From Quillaja saponaria (lineage: Eukaryota; Streptophyta; Magnoliopsida; Fabales; Quillajaceae), in NCBI GenBank assembly GCA_029379385.1, contig CM055607.1:11966001-12030000 (forward strand): DNA of 64,000 nt. Direction: 5' to 3'. Every line of letters starts with the position of its first letter. Position 1 is the first letter of the stretch. Shown here one piece after another: positions 35,096-45,835 of this stretch. The position numbers and the translations under genes are program-made. The notes below the pieces were generated by a model, which was given only the letters and a program-made list of their open reading frames with translations, ran no database searches and was not told the origin of the DNA.

Positions 35096-36686
35096 TCTAG
35101 GGCAAATTCAACATCTTGCTTCCATTTCTTAAAGTTGGAACCATTCAACAATTCAATAGTAGCACTATTGTTGTTAACAGCTAGGGAGACTGATTCAATA
35201 ATAAATAATACAACATGTCAACAAATTGAGTAATTAAAAATCAAGAATAAAAATTTATTCTCCTATGAATCCAAAGTGTATCATTACAAACTCCACTTTG
35301 GGCAGAGAATGTAATATGCTATTAGGATCTCATAATCAACCCATGAAACTTAAATTAAAGTATCCTAGCTTTTGAAAAGTCTATCCCCTTTGGGAGAAAA
35401 ATCTTTTAGGCCGGTATACCCCAAACCATATGTTTCATGTATTTTCCAAAATTAAAGTATATAATAACCCCCTTTGGTCAGAAAATTATATACAATAATT
35501 TAAGAAACATCGCGTACTATTGCTTTCAAAAATCCGACCAATCTATATAGATAGACCACTTTGGTGGCAACCATCTACACAAACCTATAAGATTTTCTCA
35601 AGCCGGGAAAATATAATTACTTATAATTTATCCTTTCAAACCAAAATACATTTTAAAAGTATCTCATAGGATAATTAAACACATGTTACAATTTTGAAAA
35701 ATTGAATCGAAATAGAAGCATTCACTAACACATGTTATGAAAACATGAGAGTACAAAATTATTTAACTCTAACTAGGGAGAGTACCTACTGTTCACAGTT
35801 CCTTGAACATATAAAATATGAAAATTAAATAGTTTTCAACAATTATTTATGTGCTACCATATTAGTTTAAAACATAACAAAACATCATTAACCAAACCAA
35901 TATATCATGCACATAATATCTCAAATTTAACCATACCATAAAATTTAAAAATTCAAAAAATTAATTTGGTAAAATTTTGGGGGGAAAAGGGACTGTGTAA
36001 GGTGGCGTGTATACCACACACGCCACCTCCGCGCTTGGGATTCCCTCGCCGCAACTGGAACCTGTTTCTCCTTCCTCTAACCAGGTCTATTCGACCCGGT
36101 TTGGAGAAAAACGGGTCATGAAGACCCGTTTTTTGAAAACTTCAATTTTTACACCATTTTAATGATTTTTCTCTAATATTTTGTATGGATTTTGTTTTAA
36201 AATATTTTTCTAACAATAACCCTATAAAAATTTCATGTTTTATCAAGATTATATATCAATTAATTGAAATTGCAATGACATGAACCCTAACTCTATTTCA
36301 TATGGGTTTCATTCCAATTTCTCCAAATAATACGAATTAAACTCATTGAATGATTCCTGACTATGTATAAAACATACAAGAATCTAAATCTATGATTTAA
36401 ATCGATTAAAACAACATGAAATCTTAGTTTTCAAATCAACAACTTAATTTTGATTTTAAAACAACCCGAATTTTAAAATTCAGATTTCTCAACTTATAGT
36501 TGATGAAATCATGCAAATAATATATCAAATTAAAGATATAAATGAGTTCTTTAAAACCCCCAACAAATTGGGCTCAATTTCATTCATATATGAGTTCGAT
36601 TTTGAGTTTAAAGAAACTGACTTATATGAACCATATAATTTTATGTTAAATAAATAAACATAATGGTTCTAAATTCATGTATATTA

Positions 36687-36699
36687 GGCTTTGATACCA
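36687..36699 (-). other. copia primer-binding site
   Basis: The minus strand reads TGGTATCAAAGCC two bases inside the 5' LTR, matching the usual TGGTATCAGAGC initiator-Met tRNA complement of plant copia elements except for one base. Confidence 0.85.
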
Positions 36700-36701
36700 C
36701 A

Positions 36702-37167
36702 TGTTATAAATATACATGATCTCATACATGAATTTATAACACATTAATAATAAAGTTTGCGTACCTGATTGAGCCATAGCAGCGGATATCTGGAATCTCA
36801 GCCAAGCATGCCTCAGTAAATGATTCACATAGCCAGGTCTTCCTCTCCATACTCTCTGTATTTTCTAGTGGCAACTCTCAATGGGGGAAAGATGAGTATA
36901 TAGAGAGGAGAGGGGACCTAGCTATTTTATGTCAGATAAAACTCTAAGAATCCTCCCATTAAAGACTTCTAAAGTCACTCAAGCCTACACTTATTGCCAA
37001 TTTACATCTAATCAGATAAGAAGTGTGCTTAAGCTCTATCCCAAATAATCACATAAACTATATGGGCTTTTACTAGCATGTCTCAAATGGACCAAATCCT
37101 TAAGCCCGTTTTATTATTAAAACAAAACTATATAATTAATGGCAGCCCACATATAGAATTTCTAACA
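36702..37167 (-). repeat. copia 5' LTR (right side)
   Basis: 466 bp, a diverged match to 30098-30579, ending in CTAACA at the boundary with ERF pseudogene sequence. Confidence 0.92.
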
Positions 37168-37695
37168 GCAACTTTATCCTGGGCTAGCTTACTAGCATTC
37201 CCTCTGCCATATCCACCAGTAAATTTCGACATATTCAATAGCTCATCCTCATCCATAAATTCCGCTACTCACTGATATCGGTTCACTACTTGACCTTCCT
37301 ACATTTTCAGCTCGAAACGATTCTGGCTTCACTAGCTTAGCCTCAGCCGCACTAGCCGGCTGCCTGTATATCGCTTGATGACGGTATTGGGTATGAGAAG
37401 ATTGAATTAAGGGAAGTTGAGTTGGGTGTAGGGGCCTTTCAATGCAAGAGTTGCCACGTCATAAGCGGCAGCCGCCATGTCCTGGGTACGAATCTCCGAC
37501 ACCCACTTCTTGTTCCGACAACGAATTCCTCGATACTTGGTATGTATCGGGTCATCGGGTTGATCCAATGACCCAACTGGAGATTGCGCGGGTTTGGGTG
37601 ATGAGTCTTATAGTACTGGGATTGTGGGGGAAGAGACTTGTACTGGTGATAGGTGGGTTTTTAGGCTGATTAGTAGGAAAGGTATTGTTGTCCAT
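37168..37695 (-). pseudogene. ERF (A-4) pseudogene, 5' part
   Basis: It starts at the MDKN-equivalent ATG at 37695 (MDNNTFPTN.PKNPP). It continues in broken frames with [30 protein letters not shown] and the acidic tail EELLNM. A deletion of about 42 bp removes [14 protein letters not shown] from the AP2 domain, and a stop follows early frameshifts. The sequence ends at GCAAC next to the copia LTR, and the tail lies at 30027-30097. The AP2 deletion alone would abolish DNA binding, whatever the copia insertion did. Confidence 0.92.
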
Positions 37696-39643
37696 ATATA
37701 AAACAAATAAAAATAGAATATTATTTTATATGAAATGAGGCATACTATGATATGAGCTAGTTTTTTTTCTACAGGAAGAGAGGAAGAGAGAGACGTTGTG
37801 ATTTGTAGAATTGAGTTTGGTAGTTCTGGTAAGAGAGGGATGAGAGAGTTATAATAACTATAAAAAGGAAGTGAAACAGTGTGGGGAAGTCGTGAGACTC
37901 TAATAAATGGCAAAAGCACATCATTTTATTTTTTTGTATTTTTATAATAGTTAGTATTATTAATTTTTTTTTTTTTGGCGGTTGACAAGGCTCATTATTA
38001 GGGTCTGTGAAGCCTGGCAACTAGGATTATAAACTAAGTTTTAATTTGCACATGCATCATTAATTAGTATGTTATGTCTTAGTTTCTGGGTTTTTTAATG
38101 TGATCTAGTTGCAGGCATATATCAGAGTATGTCTTGCATTGCTTCTTGTCTACATAAGTTTCTATAATTGTATATAAGAACTTAATTGGCTAGCTGTAAT
38201 TTCATATTTCTCATTTACGGAGTTATTTAACTTCGGTCATGCTTAATTGCTTCCACTCATTATGTTTTAGAGTACATTGTCTTACTTGTTTTATAATTGG
38301 GCAGATGATCTATTCTCCTACTAAAAAAGTAGGAATCTTTTGTTTCCCATGACATTTGTATTACATAATGTTGATGTTGTACGAAAGTCCATTGACCACA
38401 TAGAGTCGCTACTCCTTTGTCTTTATGTATTTCCACAAGTCATTTTCAGTATTTAATTTCAGCCAAGTATATAATGGACCAGGTGTGTCAACTCCAGGGA
38501 CAAAATTACTGATTGATGTAATCTTATACCATATGAAGTTGCTTCATATTAGTCATTAATTGAGTAAATACAGTTATTTTTTTTCTTTTTCTATTTTTAT
38601 TTTAAAACACGTGTCTATTGGTCACGGTCATGTATTTGACTCCAAAAATACAAATTAATGCAGGTTTCACAAAAATATAATACTTCCATTGTCAGTTTTA
38701 AAATTAAAGTAAGTAATATAATTGGAACGGCTGGAATCTTAGTTCAGAGAAATCTCAAGAAGTTAAATTTATGATGCTAGTAATAGAGTGATAATTTGAT
38801 TCATTGAATCAAATATTTAATTATCTGTTGAATAATTTTTTATATGGCTAATCCATTCATGTATTGTATGCATTGAGTTGATTATATCCATTTCTACAGG
38901 TTATAATATAAATACAATATTCAAATCAAGTGAAATATTATCAAATACATCAATAAATATCATTTTAGATATAGATCCGACTTATAAATTTTTAATTTGG
39001 AAGATTACTTGAGCGGATTTCTTCCTTATATGTTCTGGTTTCTTTTTTTTCTTTTGTTAGAAAGAAAGGGCTAAAAGCCCAAACAAGCAAATTAAGAAGA
39101 AAAAACTAACAGAAACGACTGGGCCTACCACCCCCAAGCCCCCAAAACATTACACAACATTAGAAGCATGCAGTGAGGGGTTTTTTGAAGCCTTGGTTAA
39201 TCGTTAATTATAATAAGGATGTCGGATGATGATTTTGAACAAGCTTCCTTACCCTCAAATTTCATTCTTATATATGTTACATATCACCAGTTTTAGATTA
39301 TGTTTTATTATTTGTTCCAAATTAAATTCTTAGTAAAAACATATGACTGGATATCCCTCTAGCGAATTTTTTTTTATATAAAACATTAAATTACAATTTT
39401 TAAGTTGAGTCAAATTTCTTTTTAAACTTCAAGTTATGTTTCAAATAGTATTATATTTCATATTTTAAATAAAGTTATATTGACATTGATCACAATTTTA
39501 TTCTATATTGTTTTTCTTGAAGAAATTTATAAAAATAAGAATATAATATTACAGTAGGAAGAGATCAGATGATGTTGTGTATTATGTTTGTAAAGAATCA
39601 TGGTTAGAAGCTTTTAAATCTTGAAATGAATTACAAAAATAAC
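37696..39643. other. ERF promoter copy and downstream spacer
   Basis: About 37696-38500 is a diverged copy of 1925-2940 (ERF promoter). At about 38500-38555 it jumps to sequence matching about 6384-6420 with no TraB sequence between, and block similarity then ends. The remaining ~1.1 kb is AT-rich with no gene. Confidence 0.65.
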
Positions 39644-42600
39644 TGTTAGGAATTTTCAAAAGTTATTAAGGTAATTTGACTTAATTCAAGACTCATTAAT
39701 TTTTGCTTAAATAAAAATACATTTTCTTTCATAAAATAACTTCTATATGAATAGTTATTAAAGTATTGGAAAAAGAGAAGTATGGTTATTGTGACTTAAA
39801 CAGAAAGTCATTACTTTTTACTTAAGTGAAAAGACACTAGGTTTCATAAATTAACCTATTCATGAACAATAATGTATTTTTATGAAAATCTATAAGATTT
39901 TTTGTAGTTACTTGACTTAATTAAAAGTCATTACTTTTTGATTAAATGGAAAAACATTTTCTTTTGTATTTTAACTTCCCATATGAATAGAAATGTCATT
40001 TAAACCTATAAAAGTAACATGGTTAACCTACTTTTTTGAACATCTCTTCTTCTTCTTCTCTTTCTTTATCTTTCAAGTTATATTTTTTGTTTATATCTAA
40101 TTGCAACCTTAGATATAAAAGAGCATGTTTTATCTTGGGAGGCTTATTTGTTGTAACCCATTGCAAGAAGGGTATAAATATAGTCTTAAAAAAAGAGAAA
40201 TTCTAACTCGACTTAGGCATTTCAAAATTGTTTATTGTTTCTGCAATTTTTGTACTACAATCTTAAACTATATTTGTCTAACCATGGAAGACACAAGTCC
40301 AAAAATGCATGTAGTCAATGGTGTGGTGAAATTGACAAGGTAATGGTTCAAAGAGATCAAGTGATGAAATGAGAGAACAAAAATCAGTTTGATGATTAAC
40401 AAAGCAAAGTTACAGTTATGATTCAAACCTTTTCATGGAGAATCAGGTTCTTAATTATACCTTAATTCTTATAAGTTGTTTATTAATTGGTTTTATATGT
40501 GTATGGTAAATTATATACATGGATATGGAAAATCAATCATAACTTTATGACTGTTAAATTTTCTAATAAGAAAATTGTTGCATCTTAGACATTCCAACTT
40601 GATTTGGATGTTTAAAGATATGTATTAGACATTCCAACTTGATTTGGATGTTTAAAGATATGCATTGGAAACCAATTATGGTAAGTAAAAAAAAAAAGTT
40701 ATATACATGAGATATGTTCTTAACATGTGGATAATATGATTTAAATCATGAGCATGATTAAATTCTATTTTGAATTTGTATGTCAAGTCTGTGATGTATG
40801 GAGTAACAGGGGAATAGTTATGAATTCTTAATTTTATGATACATCAAGTGTATAATTTTATTATACATTGAGAGCATATTTTTTCTTAAAAAATTCTAGA
40901 AGGTATAAAGAGAAATAGTTATTTCTTGGTTCGTTTACCTTAAGATGTGACTAGTAGTAATACTAATTTGGAGAATTCTACTTCATAAAATTATGTGGAT
41001 ATTTGTTAAATTCAATATTATATGTTTATTGGATTGATACTCGGTATATTAGAGTACAGATATAAATTTATTCATATACTCCATAGATTTTTGAAATAGC
41101 TTAAAAAGTGGGGTTGAAAAGAATGTTACTAGAAAATGGTACAATGGAAATATTATTTTGAAATTATTATTATTGTGAAAGTTTTTATAACAAATATATG
41201 ATAGCAATGTGATGAGAGGATTTAAAATCTCATTCGGAAAGGTGATGTTGATGTATTGTAATGGTGATCGTAGGTGTTATAATTAACATATTTTTAAACA
41301 GTTGAAGGTAAATACAAAATTCTTTGAAAATGGTATTTCAATGTTAATTCACCTAAGTATATAATTGTTAAAGTTCCAAGCTCAAGTTGAAAGATCTTGA
41401 TATTGATGTTAAGAACCTCAATAGGGAGGGTATGATCCCAAAGTAAATTAAAGGAAATTTTATCACAAAGTTAAGGAAAAATATTAACGAACCCTTTGCA
41501 AATTGCCTAGGCAGGGATGTGATATGAAGGATTTCCAAAAGATGGATTCTATAAAGCTTTTTTTTTTTTTTTTTTTTTCAAAATTAAAGGTTACTTATGT
41601 GGGAAACCAACTAGACCTTAGGAAAAATCCCAACCTTCAAGTTTCAAATGGAAACGAACATGCAATTAAAACTAATTTATGCACTTTATTAATATTAAGG
41701 TCAAAGAACCTTAATGTTATCTTTAAGTAAGTGCATGCTAGTACAGAAAAAAAAAGATGGTAAGTTTAACCTTTAAAGAATCTATGTCATAAGGGAAAAA
41801 TGCAAATCATACAGTGTATTTATAAATTCACCTATGTATATGTGGAAAGTGTAACCACTTCTACGGGATCAAAAAGCATATCTAGAAGACATATATGAAT
41901 TCCTAAGATGTAGTGCAGGGCCATTAATGTACGGGAAGTAGAAATTATAATTGGAATATTGTATGGATGAATAATATATATGATGTTATCTAAAGATTAT
42001 AAAGTTAAAGTCTTATGACACTTTAGATTCTGACATCTTATAATTACTAGAAAAGTTTCAAGTCTAAGGACACCTTATACAACCAACCAATGATGTCAGT
42101 AGAAATTGGCACTTACATTGGTTTCAATACTTTGAAAATTGGGGAAAATTGTTAGGAATTTTCAATAGTTATTAAAGTAATCTGATTTAATCCAAGAATC
42201 ATTACTTTTTGCTTAAATGAAAATACATTTCCTTTCATAAAATAATTTATATATAAATAATTATTAAAGTATTACGGAGAGAAAAGTTTGGTTACTATAA
42301 CTTAAACAAAAAGTCATTACTTTTTGCTTAAGTGAAAAGGATACTAGATTTCAAAAAATAACTTATTTATGCACAAAAAACTCTTTTCATGAAAATCTGT
42401 ACAACTTATTATAGCTACTTGACTTAATCAAAAGTCATTATGACTAAATAGAAAAACATTTTCCTTTTGTATTTTAACTTCCATATAAATAGAAATGTCC
42501 TTTTATAGAAAGCCTATAAAAGTAATGAGGTAAACCCAATTTTTTGAACATCTCTTTTTCATCTTTTTCTTTCTTCTTTCAAGTTATAGTTTCTGTCTAT

Positions 42601-42765
42601 ATCTAATAACAACCTTAGATATTAAAGAACTTATTTTATCTTGGGAGGCTTATTTGCTATAACCCGTTGTAAGTAGGGTGCAAATATAGTCTTAAAAAAA
42701 AAGAAATTCTAACTTGACTCAGGCATTTTAAATGTGTTTATTATTTTTGTAATTTCTATACTATA
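39644..42765 (+). mobile_element. non-autonomous LTR retrotransposon, 3.1 kb
   Basis: Two LTRs of 616 bp (39644-40259 and 42150-42765) both start TGTTAGGAATTTTC and end ACTACA / ACTATA. Flanks are ATAAC and ATAAT (4 of 5 TSD). A purine tract TTGGGGAAAAT immediately precedes the right LTR, as expected for a + strand element. The 1.89-kb interior has no readable gag, protease, integrase or RT. A 40-bp tandem duplication is at 40585-40664. It is best called a LARD-like or deleted element; its autonomous partner is not known from this window. Confidence 0.82.
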
Positions 42766-43929
42766 ATAATTTGGGCTAAATTGATAATTTGCTTTGCACT
42801 TTATACTAGGGTTGGAATTCAAATCACACAATTTGATCTTTGAATTTCAATTCGATTTAATTATTTGAATTTGAAGTCAATTTGAATATGAATTCAAATC
42901 AAATAAATATACTTTTTAGAGTTTGAATTTAAATTCAAAACAAATTCAAATGATGTAAGATTCGATTTAATATTCGATCAAATTATTTGATTAAGTATTC
43001 GATGAACTATTTGATTAATTAATTAATATTTATTAAAAAATAATTACACATAATTATAAATTTTATATAATTATTTGTATTTATTTAATTTAAAAAAAAA
43101 TATATTACCTTTATTATTCTTATTTTGAATTTGGATCCTCCATTATTTTTTAGGAATTTTACATACCAAATAGAATTTTTTTAATTTTTGTCAACAACAG
43201 CTCTTTTAAAATATATTTTAATGAAACTATGATTAAAATTAGAATTAGAATTAAGATTAGAGTTAGTGGTAGGATTATGGTTAAGGTTATGATTAGAATT
43301 AGGGGTAGAATTAGGATTAGAATTATAATGTTAATTTGTGTCTCGAATCCCTTGTATTTTTTTTTTCTTTTTGTCTATTCCTAATTTTACTATATCGGTG
43401 GTGCTTATCGTTTTTGATAATAATTATGTAATTTGAATATTAACACTTACATTTTAACTTACTTAGTTTTATTTTATATATTTAATGTTTAAGGTTTGAA
43501 CAAAAAATGTTTAGTTTAAATAAATTTTTATGTAATAAAAATTTAAGTATTTGAATTTGAATAAAATATTTGAATATTCATCAAGTTCAAATTCAATATA
43601 ATTTTAAATTAAAAAATTTATTTGAATTTGAATTCAAATACAAATTCAACTAATAAAATATTTAAAATTATTTAATCTTAATTTATATTCTAATTGTAAA
43701 TATTATTTCCTTTTATAAAAAACTGAAAACTGAAAACTCAAAAAAGAGGACAAAACAAGAAAGTAAAAGCAGACCCGTGATCTAAAAAGAGCCACGTGTC
43801 GGGCGGAATCCACATGCCTCGGGGGGCCTTGGGTATCAGTCTGACTCGATTCCTCGTATAATACTCATGCTACCGATGGATTCAATAGTGTTCTTTCTCG
43901 CAGAAAGCATATGACGTTGACTGCTTTCA
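42766..43929. other. AT-rich tract of ATTTGAAT words and a degenerate ATTAGR array
   Basis: About 42810-42970 and 43545-43660 are dense in AATTTGAATTC-like words that can pair with each other. About 43220-43330 is a degenerate hexamer array (ATTAGA/ATTAGG). No gene is seen; it may be an old palindromic element. Confidence 0.5.
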
Positions 43930-44065
43930 TTACTTTTAGCAAAATTTAATTGTACACTATTAATTCTGTCAAAAGAAAGCTCTTCAGTTGTCTGTTCTCT
44001 GTGATGCACAAGCAGCTGTAACCCTGTAATTATTTTCTCACAAACAGGCAGACTCACTGACATGC
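43930..44065 (+). pseudogene. MADS-box first-exon relic
   Basis: The clearest part, 43968-44055, reads KRKALQLSVLCDAQAAV and, after a frame change, LFSQTGRL. It matches the MADS exon at 45175 ([26 protein letters not shown]), including the nucleotide stretch ATTATTTTCTCACA. The N-terminal half (ACTTTTAGCAAAAT against ACTTTTGCTAAGCG) is weak. An insertion and stop break the frame. It lies 1.1 kb upstream of the other MADS gene on the same strand, so it may be the remains of a tandem or partial duplicate. Confidence 0.7.
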
Positions 44066-45069
44066 ATCGGGCATTTTCTAGTACACAGAGCTTTGCTGTT
44101 TCTGTTAATCTTCAGCAATAAAATCTTAAGAAAAATCTGTCATATTTTATTGATTGCCCCTGTAAATGCAACACTGAAGCCTGATTGTGCCAGTATGGGA
44201 AATGACATTGAGCAGCTTCTTCACTCAAAGAGGCTATTTTTCTTTTGTGATCTCTCTACATATATCTTTTAATAAATATAGTAGTTAAATATTAAAAATA
44301 ATTTTTTTTAATTACGGATACCAAAAAAACATAAACAAAGACAAAAACTAGAGAAGGAAACGAATGACTGATGGCTTTTTCCTTACTGCTTAGACTTTTT
44401 GGTAAAATCTATCTAAGAAATTTCTCCAGAGAATCTTTTAGGATCTGATTAATTAAAATTTGATTCAAATTTTTACGGATTTATTGTTCATATATATTAA
44501 TACTTATATATATTAAGATTAATTATTTTTTTGACCAAATATATTTTATTCAAGTTTATTAATACTTATTTCAATATATTTGAGATTTTATTGTTGAGAA
44601 AATTGACCTCCCAAAAAGATTGCATATAGAAGTAGATTAATGTACTCAGAAATCATTTTTACCTGAATTAGATAATTCTTGTTGGATACTTGGAAGTTGT
44701 TGGTTTTATTTTATATATATATTTGCCGCCAGTTGTAGGTCTTGGTTTCGAGAAACTTTGAAGTCGTCCGTATCCCGCGGCTCTTTCCTTCTGGATGATT
44801 GGATTCTCTAAGATATTCTAGGGTTTCTGTGTTTTTCTAATTTCGTAAAAATGTGATTCTTTGTCCGCTTCTTTTGTCATATAGATTCGTCTCCAATCTT
44901 TGATGTATTTCAGGTTTGTAGTATCTCTCTGGGGTTTCTGAGCTTTACTCTTCAGTCTTACTGTTGTTGTGACTTGAAAGTTCTCACTGTTCTTTTTTGC
45001 CAGTTTGTTCACTTAATTTCTCTTTTGAGCAAGAGCACCATCTGCAGAAGCCAGTTTCATTAATATCTG
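44066..45069. other. MADS gene upstream region and 5' leader
   Basis: No ORF is supported. The last part probably includes the transcribed leader of the MADS gene, since a good splice donor (CTG|GTAAGA) lies at 45070. Confidence 0.5.
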
Positions 45070-45171
45070 GTAAGATTTTCCTTCCTTTTTTATTTTTCTA
45101 TTGCATGTATTTATATACGTTTCTGTCTTGGATTTAAGTCAAATATAAATAACACTAGATATTCCATTTAG
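45070..45171 (+). other. probable 5' UTR intron of the MADS gene
   Basis: GTAAGATTTTCC at the start, a T-rich body and TTCCATTTAG at the end, with the ATG three bases after the acceptor. A leader intron just before the start codon is common in SOC1-type genes. Inferred from splice consensus only. Confidence 0.55.
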
Positions 45172-45174
45172 GAG

Positions 45175-45356
45175 ATGTTGAGGGGGAAGCTTCAAATGAA
45201 GCGAATTGAGAATACAACAAACCGACAAATAACTTTTGCTAAGCGTCGAAATGGACTTCAAAAGAAAGCTTACGAGTTGTCTGTTTTGTGTGATGTCCAA
45301 GTAGCTGCCATTATTTTCTCACAGACAAGCAGACTTTATGAGTATTCCAGCTCCGA
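45175..45356 (+). CDS. MADS-box exon 1 (MADS domain)
   Basis: 182 nt (60 codons plus two bases), the standard length and phase of MIKC exon 1. It has no internal damage and ends in a consensus GTAAGT donor. Translation is MADS domain residues 1-60 with the usual basic [11 protein letters not shown] helix. Alone it could give only a truncated DNA-binding peptide. Confidence 0.88.
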
Positions 45357-45712
45357 GTAAGTAAATTGTAAAGAAGTAGATAAATAAAGGAATTGCCTGT
45401 ATATATGATATATGCACTGGCACTTCAAACAGACCTAGGGTACACTAAGAAAGTGTTTGTTATATATATTTTACTCCTATATGATTTCTGAGGATTTGTT
45501 CAATTAATGGTTAATATATATTTTCGTCATTGCATTAATAATTTCTAGTAAATGATTTAGAATTATGTGAACAGATAATTAAGTAGCTTTTATTTCTATT
45601 GGATGAATAACAAAGAAGAAGCTGAAGCTTCAATGAGCTTCTGGAGTCTTCTCGGAGTGCTCATTCCCTTTACCCTAATCACCTAATATAGTATCCTTTA
45701 TTTAAGTGTTTT

Positions 45713-45810
45713 TTTAACAGGTGTCCAAGGATACTTGTTAAGATGCAATAAATATAGTGTCTAAAAATTAAAATTTTTCAAAAGTAACAACTTATAGTTG
45801 TCATATTCAC
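45713..45810. mobile_element. partial MITE, relative of the 20765 element
   Basis: TAACAGGTGTCCAAGGATAC and ACTTGTTAAG, then AATAAATATAGTGTCTAAAAA, match the right half of the 20765-20945 element read in reverse. The copy is truncated and lies just upstream of the copia insertion in MADS intron 1. Confidence 0.5.
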
Positions 45811-45835
45811 CAATATATTTGAAGGATCTTGAACT

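Larger units (their letters stand above)
30098..37167 (-). mobile_element. Ty1/copia LTR retrotransposon, 7.07 kb, inside the ERF pseudogene
   Basis: It is bounded by LTRs at 30098-30579 and 36702-37167 (TGTTATAAAT...TTTCTAACA on the + strand). Flanking 5-bp repeats are GTAAC and GCAAC (4 of 5). The minus strand has a primer-binding site at 36687-36699 (TGGTATCAAAGCC, initiator-Met tRNA type) and a purine-rich AAGTGGGAGA next to the left LTR. The order read on the minus strand is gag, then integrase, reverse transcriptase and RNase H, which is copia order. The LTRs differ by many substitutions and indels, so the insertion is not recent. Confidence 0.95.

Noticed and set aside
43836..44063. 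Minus-strand 75-aa ORF
   Set aside because: The meaningful match is on the + strand (MADS exon relic); the minus frame is accidental.
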